From the NCBI RefSeq assembly GCF_938017705.1, contig NZ_CALIIS010000055.1:1-13359 (forward strand): a stretch of DNA of 13,359 nucleotides. Reading direction: 5' to 3'. The translations under genes were made by a program, and so were the position numbers. Position 1 is the first letter of the stretch, and each line of letters opens with the position of its first letter. The stretch comes from an uncultured Campylobacter sp. (lineage in GTDB: Bacteria; Campylobacterota; Campylobacteria; Campylobacterales; Campylobacteraceae). The notes under the pieces are model-generated. The model was not told where the DNA came from. It saw only the letters and a list, made by a program, of their open reading frames with translations, and did no database searches. Shown one piece after another: positions 7,110-13,359 of this stretch.

Positions 7110-7811
7110 ATGAAAAAAGCATTTACTATGATAGAGCTAATTTTCATCATCGTGGTGGTTGGAATTTTAGCGGCGGTGGCGGTGCCTCAAATCAATCGAA
7201 ATAGCCTTGTGGAGGCGGCAGATCAAGTAGCTGCTCATATTCGCTATACTCAGCAGCTGGCTATGAATGATAACAAATTCGATCCTAATGACCCGGATTG
7301 GTTTAAAAAACTTTGGAGAATTCAATTTAGTTATACTACCGCCAAAGGTAGTGCCGAGGGTTGGACTTATACAGTGTATTACGATAGCACTATGAGCGGC
7401 AATCCTAACGGTAGTGTCGATCTGTCTGATCTATCGAGAGTCGATTTTGCTACGGATCCACAAAATCCAAATAAAATTTTAAGTGCCGGCTTTCAAAATC
7501 AGGCGATGAATAGAAATGCCGAGAGGATTAATAAGAAGCTAAATCTTACTAAAACTTATGATATTAGAAATATCACATTTGCTAATTGCGGAGCAAAGAA
7601 TAATCAAACTATCGTCTTTGATTCCTACGGGCGTCCTATGGGGCAGGTAGCAGACTCGGATGTGCCTTATGATAGACTTTTTGTAGGCAAAAATCCGTGC
7701 ATAATCACGCTTACCAATGGTGCGAGCGAGCATGCCCTTATTACCATCCAGCCCGAGACTGGATATGTAAATTATACTTTGGCTTCCAATACCGGTCCCG
7801 GAGGGCAGTAG
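7110..7811 (+). CDS. Prepilin-type protein, FimT/GspH-like minor pseudopilin
   Basis: The N-terminus MKKAFTMIELIFIIVVVGIL is a class III prepilin signal: a short basic leader, cleavage before Phe5, Glu at mature position 5 (Glu9) and a hydrophobic helix to about residue 26. Position -1 is Ala4, a tolerated variant of the usual Gly. The C-terminal region (residues 165-225) has IVFDSYGRPMG and then ITLTN...ALITIQPETGYV, the beta pattern of FimT/GspH pseudopilins. Two cysteines (in FANCGAK and KNPCIIT) could form a disulfide in the periplasm. The protein would be membrane-anchored and join a type IV pilus, type II secretion or DNA-uptake pseudopilus, whose other parts are not here. GAAAGG lies 8 nt before the ATG. 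Its GC content is clearly lower than that of its neighbours. The family call is good; the system it serves is unknown. Confidence 0.85.
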   Translation: MKKAFTMIELIFIIVVVGILAAVAVPQINRNSLVEAADQVAAHIRYTQQLAMNDNKFDPNDPDWFKKLWRIQFSYTTAKGSAEGWTYTVYYDSTMSGNPNGSVDLSDLSRVDFATDPQNPNKILSAGFQNQAMNRNAERINKKLNLTKTYDIRNITFANCGAKNNQTIVFDSYGRPMGQVADSDVPYDRLFVGKNPCIITLTNGASEHALITIQPETGYVNYTLASNTGPGGQ

Positions 7812-7838
7812 GATAATCCTACACATTTAAGGAGAATA

Positions 7839-9836
7839 ATGAAAAAATACATAATGACGCCGATTTATTACGTAAATGACGTCCCACATATCGGTCATGC
7901 ATACACGACGATCATCGCCGATACGATGGCTAGATTTTACCGCCTGCAAGGACACGAAGTCTTTTTTAAAACGGGCACCGACGAGCACGGTCAAAAGATC
8001 GAGGAGGCCGCAGCCAAGCACGCTCAGAGCCCAAAGCAGTACGCAGACGGCGTAAGCGCTAAATTTAAAGATCTGTGGGACGAGTTTAACATCAGCTACG
8101 ATATGTTTTCGCGCACTACCGATGCCGCGCACGAGGTGGCGGTGCAAAACGTATTTCGCAAGATGTATGAAAAGGGCGACATTTATAAGGGCGAATACGA
8201 GGGCAACTATTGCGTAAGCTGCGAGAGTTTTTTCCCTTCCGCTCAGCTCATCGACGGCGAGTATTGCCCCGACTGCGGCAAAAAGACTAAAATTTTAAAA
8301 GAGGAGAGTTATTTTTTTAGGCTTAGCGCCTACGCAGAGCGGCTTTTAAAATGGTACGAGGATGAAAAGTGCATCCTGCCGCTAGGCAAAAAAAACGAGG
8401 TGATAAGCTTTGTAAAAAGCGGACTGAAGGATCTTTCGATCACGAGAACGGGTTTTGATTGGGGTATTAAAATTCCGCCCGAGCTGAACGATCCGAAGCA
8501 CGTGATTTACGTCTGGCTGGACGCGCTGATGGATTATCTTAGCTCGCTCGGATTTTGCGCGGGCGGCGAGCGGATGGAGTATTGGAGCGACGCGCTGCAC
8601 ATCGTGGGCAAGGACATTTTGCGCTTTCACGCCGTTTATTGGCCTGCGTTTTTGATGAGCCTTGGGCTAAATATGCCGCGCAGCGTCGCAGCTCACGGCT
8701 GGTGGACGCGAGACGGAAAAAAGATGAGCAAGAGCCTGGGCAATGTCGTAGATCCGCGCGAGGTCGCAAACGCCTACGGGCTAGAGCAATTTCGCTATTT
8801 CTTGTTGCGCGAGGTGCCCTTTGGCCAAGACGGTGATTTTTCGCAAAAAGCGATCATCAACCGCGTAAATTCCGAGCTTGCCAACGAGCTTGGAAATTTG
8901 CTTAGCCGCATCGTCGGCATGAGCGCGAAATACTCGGACTACGTCATAAATTCCAAAGACGTTATGAAATTTTTCGCCGCCGAGATAGAGGAGGCGAACT
9001 CATATCTAAGTGCCGCACTTAGCGCGCTTGAAGAGGTCGCTACCAATAGATACTTGGAGGAGCTTTGGAGGGCGCTTGCGCTTGCAAACGCTTCGATTGC
9101 GAAATACGAGCCGTGGAATTTGATGAAAAACGGTGAGCAAGATAGGGCGCTGGCTCTCGTCGCATTAGTCGCAAATATTTTGGCGGGCGCTACGGTGCTG
9201 CTAAGCCCCGCGATGCCGCAGACGGTGGCACGTATCGCGGATACGCTGGGCTTTGAAATATCCACTCCTCTTTATGAAAAGCTCGTACTTCGCGGCGAAA
9301 TTTTAGATTTTAAAGCTAAGCCGTGCGAGCCGCTTTTTACCAAGATCGATCACGAACTAATGCCTAAGGCGGACTACGATAGGCTGGATGTGGCTGCAAA
9401 TTCTGCAAGCGGTTCGGGCACAGACGCCGCCGCAAAAGGCGCGCTAAGCTCAAACGCAAACGCTTCCGGCTCGGGTGCTACGGCGCAAGAAGCCAAAGGC
9501 GAGACAACCGAGGCTCAAATCAAAATCGACGATTTTAAAAAGTGCGTTATAAAAGTCGGCACGATTTTGGAGTGCGAAAACATTGAGGGCAGCGAGAAGC
9601 TACTGCGATTTATGATCGATTTGGGCGAGGAGAGGCCGCGCCAAATCATAAGCGGTATCGCGAAATTTTACGATCCCGCCGCGCTTGTCGGCAAGCAGAT
9701 CTGCGTGCTAGCAAATTTAAAACCCGCTAAAATTTTTAAACACACGAGCGAGGGCATGATTTTAAGCGCCGAGGACGGCAGTCTTACGCTGCTTAGCACT
9801 CTCGCGCCCGTAAAAAACGGCGCGATCGTAGGTTAG
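7839..9836 (+). CDS. metG: Methionyl-tRNA synthetase with C-terminal tRNA-binding domain
   Basis: Charges tRNA-Met with methionine in the cytoplasm. Residues 1-350 are the class I catalytic core: HIGH at 17-20 in PHIGHAYTT, a single zinc knuckle with Cys125, Cys128, Cys143 and Cys146, and KMSKS at 295-299. An alpha-helical anticodon-binding domain follows to about 515. Residues 519-557 are an Ala/Ser/Gly/Asn-rich linker that looks disordered. From about 560 to the end is the Trbp111/EMAP-type OB-fold that binds tRNA and allows dimer formation, with RQIISGIAKFYDP and ANLKPAKIF...SEGMIL. The 665-residue length fits the two-domain form, plus the linker. AAGGAG stands 5 nt before the ATG. The next gene begins 2 nt after the stop, so metG leads or belongs to an operon with three downstream genes. 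Confidence 0.98.
   Translation: MKKYIMTPIYYVNDVPHIGHAYTTIIADTMARFYRLQGHEVFFKTGTDEHGQKIEEAAAKHAQSPKQYADGVSAKFKDLWDEFNISYDMFSRTTDAAHEVAVQNVFRKMYEKGDIYKGEYEGNYCVSCESFFPSAQLIDGEYCPDCGKKTKILKEESYFFRLSAYAERLLKWYEDEKCILPLGKKNEVISFVKSGLKDLSITRTGFDWGIKIPPELNDPKHVIYVWLDALMDYLSSLGFCAGGERMEYWSDALHIVGKDILRFHAVYWPAFLMSLGLNMPRSVAAHGWWTRDGKKMSKSLGNVVDPREVANAYGLEQFRYFLLREVPFGQDGDFSQKAIINRVNSELANELGNLLSRIVGMSAKYSDYVINSKDVMKFFAAEIEEANSYLSAALSALEEVATNRYLEELWRALALANASIAKYEPWNLMKNGEQDRALALVALVANILAGATVLLSPAMPQTVARIADTLGFEISTPLYEKLVLRGEILDFKAKPCEPLFTKIDHELMPKADYDRLDVAANSASGSGTDAAAKGALSSNANASGSGATAQEAKGETTEAQIKIDDFKKCVIKVGTILECENIEGSEKLLRFMIDLGEERPRQIISGIAKFYDPAALVGKQICVLANLKPAKIFKHTSEGMILSAEDGSLTLLSTLAPVKNGAIVG
9393..9509 (+). 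other. Low-complexity linker coding segment in metG
   Basis: This codes for about 39 residues made almost only of Ala, Ser, Gly, Asn, Thr, Lys and Glu (for example AANSASGSGTDAAAKG and SNANASGSGATAQE). The element AsxAlaSerGlySerGly-like occurs twice (SASGSG, NASGSG), suggesting slippage or duplication. It joins the anticodon-binding domain to the OB-fold and is likely a flexible tether without its own fold. Confidence 0.6.
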
Positions 9837-9838
9837 CG

Positions 9839-10687
9839 ATGAGGACTCTAGCGCGCAAGGCTTCGAAGCTCGCTATCTGCGGTGCGGCTGGGCTCTGTGC
9901 GCAAAAAAGCACCGCTTCGGATAAAATTTTAAAGCTTTGCCGCAACTCCTCACTTGCCGCAAAGATCGGCGCGGGCGGGCTTGTATGCGCGGCACCCTTA
10001 GCGCTGAAGCTCGGCGCAGGAGTTGCTTTAAAATTTGCGGCGCGTAAAATTTTAACATTCGGTATTTGCGAGCTGTCAAAGTCCGCTGCTTTAAAATGTG
10101 CAAAACTCGGCGCGCGCGCGGTCGTGCGCTCATTTTCACGCACTGATAAATTTACGGATGAGCGTTCGAAAAAGCCCGCAAGCGCGGATAGCGAGAATTC
10201 TAATACAAGCGCCGCACCGCGCAGAAAGCGCAGGGCAGATGTTTCTAGCGCGAACGCTAAAAAAGACGCCTTGCTTTCCAAAAGCGCCTCTGCTAAAAAA
10301 AATGCAGCAAAAAAAAGCGTGCCCGCAAGAAAATCTCCGCTGGCTAAAAAATCGGCACCTAGCACAAAATCAGCATTGACCGCTAAAAGTATCGCAGCAG
10401 GTGCAGCTTCTATATCTGTCGCAAAATCAGCGTCCATAGCCAAATCTGCATCAATAAAAAGCACCGCACAAAATAAAATTTCCGCGCTTAGCGCAAAAGT
10501 AATGCCAAGCAAAAACACTGCGCAGAACGCAAAATCTCGCCGCGTTGCAGAAAACACCGCTGCGCCTGTTGTAATCGTCGCAAAAGACGCCGCCGCAACC
10601 GCCGCAAGCTCTGCGCTTATCGCAAAGCAGCCGCGCCGTGCCGCAAAGAGCGCTTCCCTTAAAAGCTCTATCGCAGGGAAGTCGTAA
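9839..10687 (+). CDS. Highly basic Ala/Lys/Ser-rich repeat protein of unknown function
   Basis: I do not recognise a family. The 282-residue protein starts 2 nt after the metG stop and its TAA overlaps the next ATG by one base, so it is part of the operon. It has three parts. Residues 1-105 are Ala-rich with conserved-looking Cys residues and a hydrophobic or amphipathic stretch (AAKIGAGGLVCAAPLALKL, then VALKFAARKILTFGICEL) that might contact a membrane. Residues 106-138 are polar with a basic cluster APRRKRRAD. Residues 139-234 show about 16 hexads with Lys/Ser at fixed positions, such as ARKSPL, AKKSAP, STKSAL and SIAKSA. The tail to 282 stays Ala/Lys-rich. The composition resembles bacterial histone-H1-like or AlgP-type tails, so nucleic acid or polyanion binding is possible (inference). 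No convincing Shine-Dalgarno is seen; translation may rely on coupling to metG. Coding status is supported by the operon spacing and coherent periodicity. Confidence 0.7.
   Translation: MRTLARKASKLAICGAAGLCAQKSTASDKILKLCRNSSLAAKIGAGGLVCAAPLALKLGAGVALKFAARKILTFGICELSKSAALKCAKLGARAVVRSFSRTDKFTDERSKKPASADSENSNTSAAPRRKRRADVSSANAKKDALLSKSASAKKNAAKKSVPARKSPLAKKSAPSTKSALTAKSIAAGAASISVAKSASIAKSASIKSTAQNKISALSAKVMPSKNTAQNAKSRRVAENTAAPVVIVAKDAAATAASSALIAKQPRRAAKSASLKSSIAGKS
10253..10540 (+). repeat. Degenerate 18-bp tandem periodicity (16 units, six residues each)
   Basis: Read in frame, this segment divides into 16 units of 18 bases without a gap. Typical units share an AAA-TC or AAA-AGC core followed by GCN: gcaagaaaatctccgctg, gctaaaaaatcggcacct and agcacaaaatcagcattg are consecutive. 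At the protein level Lys-Ser recurs every six residues with Ala, Pro, Ile or Leu after it; from unit SVAKSA on, the Lys is shifted by one position. The units are diverged in third codon positions, so the array is old or held by selection rather than a fresh duplication. Confidence 0.65.
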
Positions 10688-11676
10688 TGGTAAATTTATT
10701 AAATTTAACCCGCATCGTAAACGGAACGATGCTGAATAATCCCGCAATCTCCGCGGTCGAGAGCTTTGCAATCGAGCCCGCAAAAGTCGCAAAAAAGGGC
10801 GCTTTCATAGCGCTCGGCGCAAACGAGCGCGACGTACGCACCGCGATTGATAACGGCGCGTACGCGATCATTTTCGATAATAATTTCAAGCCGCTTAACG
10901 ACGAGATCGCCTTTATAAAGGTCGAAAATTTATGCTCGGCGCTCGTGCGACTGATAAAATTTTTGGGCGACACGTGGCGGCACGGCTTCGTGCTGATAAA
11001 CGAGGTGCAAAGCGAGATCTTGCGCTACACGAGCGTGCCGAAAAATTTGATGTTTGCGCCGCGCAGCAAGGGCGAGCTTTTTATCAGCCTGATGAATGCC
11101 AAAGAGAAAAATACCTACTTCACCACCGACGGCGAGCTTTTGCAAAGCCTCGGTATCTCGCCCGTCCGGATCCCCGCGAGCGACGATTTTAGGCTGCTTT
11201 ACGGCGGCTCGATATTCTACAGCAGCTTCGTTTTTGGCGGGCTTTATTATTCAAATTTAATCTTTCCGCAGCTGTTTTTGCCCGAGCTATGCGGCGTGAT
11301 CGAGTATCTCTCGCGCAAAAACATACCCTTTAAATTTCAAAACTTAAGCGCATTCGGCCATTTCGAGCCGATTTTTGTGGATAGATTTTTTAACGTTAGC
11401 TCGCTCGGCGGCAGCTATCGCGCCTTTATCGCCGAGAGCGATCCTGAACTTTTTGCGCGCGAGGCGGAGTTTTTGCGGGCGAAATTCCGCGAGAAAATTA
11501 TCGTCTGCGCCAGCTGGGAGGAACGCTTGGACGGCACTAAGATCGACTTTCGCTTCAATAAGCTAAGCGCGCTAAAAAGCCTGCCCGAGTTTCACTACGC
11601 GCTGGTTTTTGCAGAAAAGAGCGCGATTTTGCAGCTTCTAAATCAAAAACCGCAAGAAAAAAATCTATTTTTTTAA
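10687..11676 (+). CDS. Mur-ligase-like protein lacking the ATP-binding loop
   Basis: No named family is recognised with certainty. Residues 27-95 (FAIEPAKVAKKGAFIALGAN, then the segment with TAIDNGAYAIIFD and FIKVENLCSALVRLIKFL) follow the pattern of the N-terminal substrate domain of MurE/MurF: a short S-R or P-x-x-v-x-x-G-x-x-F-x-A-L core, an A-x-x-x-G-A-x-x-I-I segment, then a V-x-x domain-closing helix. Where these ligases carry G-x-x-G-K-T/S, this protein reads FVLINEVQSEILRYT (about 101-115), with no P-loop. The remaining 200 residues hold no motif I can name. The length of 329 is shorter than MurF (about 450). It is therefore probably a non-catalytic relative, perhaps regulatory or binding. 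AGGGAA stands 6 nt before an ATG that overlaps the stop of the upstream gene; mqnL follows 9 nt later. Coding is secure; the family link is tentative. Confidence 0.85.
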   Translation: MVNLLNLTRIVNGTMLNNPAISAVESFAIEPAKVAKKGAFIALGANERDVRTAIDNGAYAIIFDNNFKPLNDEIAFIKVENLCSALVRLIKFLGDTWRHGFVLINEVQSEILRYTSVPKNLMFAPRSKGELFISLMNAKEKNTYFTTDGELLQSLGISPVRIPASDDFRLLYGGSIFYSSFVFGGLYYSNLIFPQLFLPELCGVIEYLSRKNIPFKFQNLSAFGHFEPIFVDRFFNVSSLGGSYRAFIAESDPELFAREAEFLRAKFREKIIVCASWEERLDGTKIDFRFNKLSALKSLPEFHYALVFAEKSAILQLLNQKPQEKNLFF

Positions 11677-11685
11677 AGGCAGCGG

Positions 11686-13359
11686 ATGCAGAGATTTGAT
11701 GAAATTTTAAACGGAAATTTTTGGATAAAGAGGCTTCACGAAAATGGGCTTTTGCGCGAGGTAAAGGAGCAGATCGGCACTGAGCTTGAGATAGCGCACG
11801 CAAGCTACATCGAGGTCAAAAAAGAGCGCTCGCAGGCGCTGCTTTTTACGAACGTGCGAAACGCGCAGGGCAAACGGATGCCGCCGGTGCTAACCAATAT
11901 TTTTGGCTCCTTCGAGGCGTTAAAATTAATCCTCGGTCGCGAACCTGACGAGATCGCCGCCGAGATTGAGAGCCTGCTAAAGCCGAAGCGTCCGCAAAGC
12001 TTCGGCGAAAAGCTTGATTTCTTGGCGCACTTAATCTCGCTGCGTAAAATTTTTGTAAAGCGTCTTAGCGGTCGCGGAGAGTGCCAACAGGTCGTGCATC
12101 TGGGCGCTGATGTAGATTTGGGCGAGCTTCCAGTTCTTAAGACCTGGGAGAATGATGGCGGCGCGTTTATCACGATGGGGCAGGTTTATACGAAAGATCT
12201 AAACTCGCAAACGCAAAATCTCGGCATGTATCGCCTGCAAATTTACGGGCGCGACCGCTTGGGGATGCACTGGCAGATACACAAAGACGGCGCGGGCTTT
12301 TTCGACGAATACCGCAAAGCGGGGCGCAAGATGCCCGTATCCGTGGCGACCGGCGGCGATCCGCTCTATATCTGGTGCGGTCAGGCGCCGCTACCGAAGG
12401 GGATTTTTGAGTTGCTGCTTTACGGCTTCATCCGCCGCAGCCCCGCTCGCCTCGTAAAATCGCTTACGAATGAAATTTACGTTCCAGAGGGTGCGGACTA
12501 CGTGATCGAGGGCTTTGTCGATCCCGCAGTAAGCGAGCCGGAGGGGCCTTTCGGCGATCATACCGGATATTATACGCCGGTAGAACCATTCCCGGTAATG
12601 GAGGTTAGCGCGATCACGCACAAGCGCGCGCCCGTATTTCACGCCACCGTCGTAGGTAAGCCGCCGCTTGAGGATAAATTTATGGGATACGCGACCGAGC
12701 GGATCTTTTTGCCGCTGTTTCGCACGAGCGCGCCCGATCTGATTGATTATAAAATGCCCGAAAACGGCGTATTTCACAACTTGATTTTGGCTAAGATCGC
12801 CGTGCGCTACCCCGCTGCTGCCAAACAGATCATGCATGCGTTTTGGGGCGTGGGGCAGATGAGCTTCGTAAAACACGCCGTTTTCGTGCCGCAAGACGCG
12901 CCGAGCTTAGATGAGTACGAGGCGCTTACGAAGTATGTCCTAAACCGTATAGGCGCACGCAGCCTCGTTTTTAGCGAGGGCGTGTGCGATCAGCTCGATC
13001 ACGCAAGCCCGAACTCCTGCTTCGGCGGCAAGCTCGGCATCGATGCGACGGTTGATCTAAGCTCGCAGGCGCCGCAAATTTTAAGCGATGAGGAGCTGCT
13101 AGCGAAATTTCAAAGCGGCGAGCCCGCCATTTTGGCACTTAAGCAGCACTTTTGCGATACGAAAAACCCGCTCGTGCTGATAAACATAAACAAAAAAGAG
13201 CTCGTGGAGCGGAGCTGGCGGCGGCTTTTGAAATTTAACGAGCATTTTAAAATTTTGATTTTTACCGATGCGGGGAATGACGCGAGCAACCTCTACATGA
13301 GCGTTTGGCGCGTCGTAAATAGCATCGATGCGCTGCGCGACGTGTTTGTGACACAGGAC
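11686..13359 (+). CDS. mqnL: Menaquinone biosynthesis decarboxylase, UbiD family (3' end cut off)
   Basis: A prenylated-FMN-dependent decarboxylase of the UbiD superfamily, SCO4490-like group, which removes the carboxyl group from the prenylated naphthoate intermediate late in the futalosine pathway. It is often named ubiD in Campylobacter. 558 codons are open to the window edge; members have about 600, so only the end is missing. Motifs: NLGMYRLQIYGRDRLGMHWQ with Arg183 at the cofactor site, W-x-x-H-K with His199, EPEGPFGDHTGYYTP at 284-298 with the probable catalytic glutamates, and KFMGYATERIFLPLF plus MPENGVFHNLILAKI that mark the menaquinone-type group. ASPNSCFGGKLGIDAT near 443 is also conserved. 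AAAGG overlaps the upstream stop codon, 6 nt before the ATG. It shares its pathway with mqnE, 7.7 kb upstream. It needs a UbiX flavin prenyltransferase, which is not in the window. Confidence 0.95.
   Translation, partial: MQRFDEILNGNFWIKRLHENGLLREVKEQIGTELEIAHASYIEVKKERSQALLFTNVRNAQGKRMPPVLTNIFGSFEALKLILGREPDEIAAEIESLLKPKRPQSFGEKLDFLAHLISLRKIFVKRLSGRGECQQVVHLGADVDLGELPVLKTWENDGGAFITMGQVYTKDLNSQTQNLGMYRLQIYGRDRLGMHWQIHKDGAGFFDEYRKAGRKMPVSVATGGDPLYIWCGQAPLPKGIFELLLYGFIRRSPARLVKSLTNEIYVPEGADYVIEGFVDPAVSEPEGPFGDHTGYYTPVEPFPVMEVSAITHKRAPVFHATVVGKPPLEDKFMGYATERIFLPLFRTSAPDLIDYKMPENGVFHNLILAKIAVRYPAAAKQIMHAFWGVGQMSFVKHAVFVPQDAPSLDEYEALTKYVLNRIGARSLVFSEGVCDQLDHASPNSCFGGKLGIDATVDLSSQAPQILSDEELLAKFQSGEPAILALKQHFCDTKNPLVLININKKELVERSWRRLLKFNEHFKILIFTDAGNDASNLYMSVWRVVNSIDALRDVFVTQD

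Noticed and set aside
10253..10540. CRISPR-like array, because of regularly spaced similar units
   Set aside because: Units are 18 bp without separate spacers, are in frame with a gene and vary mostly as codons do; this is a protein repeat.
9793..10557. Long minus-strand open frame (254 codons) opposite the basic repeat gene
   Set aside because: It is the mirror of Ala/Lys/Ser-rich codons, which read as Phe/Ala/Leu on the other strand. It runs into the 3' end of metG, has no operon context, and the plus-strand frame fits exactly between metG and the next gene.
12391..12894. Minus-strand open frame of 167 codons inside the decarboxylase gene
   Set aside because: It lies wholly within the strongly conserved mqnL coding sequence; its product resembles no known family and its codon use is that of an antisense shadow.

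Overview
The window looks chromosomal, from an epsilonproteobacterium and most likely a Campylobacter of the relatively GC-rich oral group (C. gracilis, rectus or showae type). Three things suggest this. Menaquinone is made by the futalosine route (MqnE and the SCO4490-type UbiD decarboxylase). The order mqnE, NCS2 purine permease, phosphoribosyltransferase, next to a divergent glmS, matches what I remember of Campylobacter jejuni. The many AAATTT/AAATTTT words are typical of these genomes. The species assignment is inference.

Layout. Left block (1-2740, minus strand): a truncated membrane protein with a small beta-rich N-terminal domain, then glmS. A 141-bp divergent spacer holds candidate promoters for both directions. 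Middle block (2882-5743, plus strand): mqnE, an AzgA-like NCS2 purine permease and a xanthine/hypoxanthine-type phosphoribosyltransferase, closely packed with good ribosome binding sites. A spacer of about 118 bp with a short palindrome and a candidate -10 box follows. Next come an orphan GT-C (family 39-like) membrane protein and a single FimT/GspH-type prepilin, which is clearly AT-richer than its neighbours. Right block (7839 to the end, plus strand): metG, a very basic Ala/Lys/Ser protein, a Mur-ligase-like protein without a visible ATP-binding loop, and the decarboxylase of menaquinone synthesis, truncated by the window edge. Spacings of 2 nt, -1 nt and 9 nt indicate one operon.

How the genes may work together: mqnE and the UbiD-type enzyme are an early and a late step of the same quinone pathway. 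In this pathway the product of MqnE is later cleaved to release adenine, so a purine permease and a purine phosphoribosyltransferase behind mqnE make sense as salvage partners (inference). glmS supplies glucosamine-6-phosphate for peptidoglycan and lipopolysaccharide.

Most of the window is ordinary housekeeping. The least explained part is 9839-11676. One gene there carries an unusual six-residue (18-bp) lysine/serine periodicity over about 16 units. It is translationally coupled to a protein that seems to be a catalytically dead relative of the MurE/MurF ligases. I see no CRISPR array, tRNA, rRNA, insertion sequence or phage gene, and no gene-free stretch over 300 bp.
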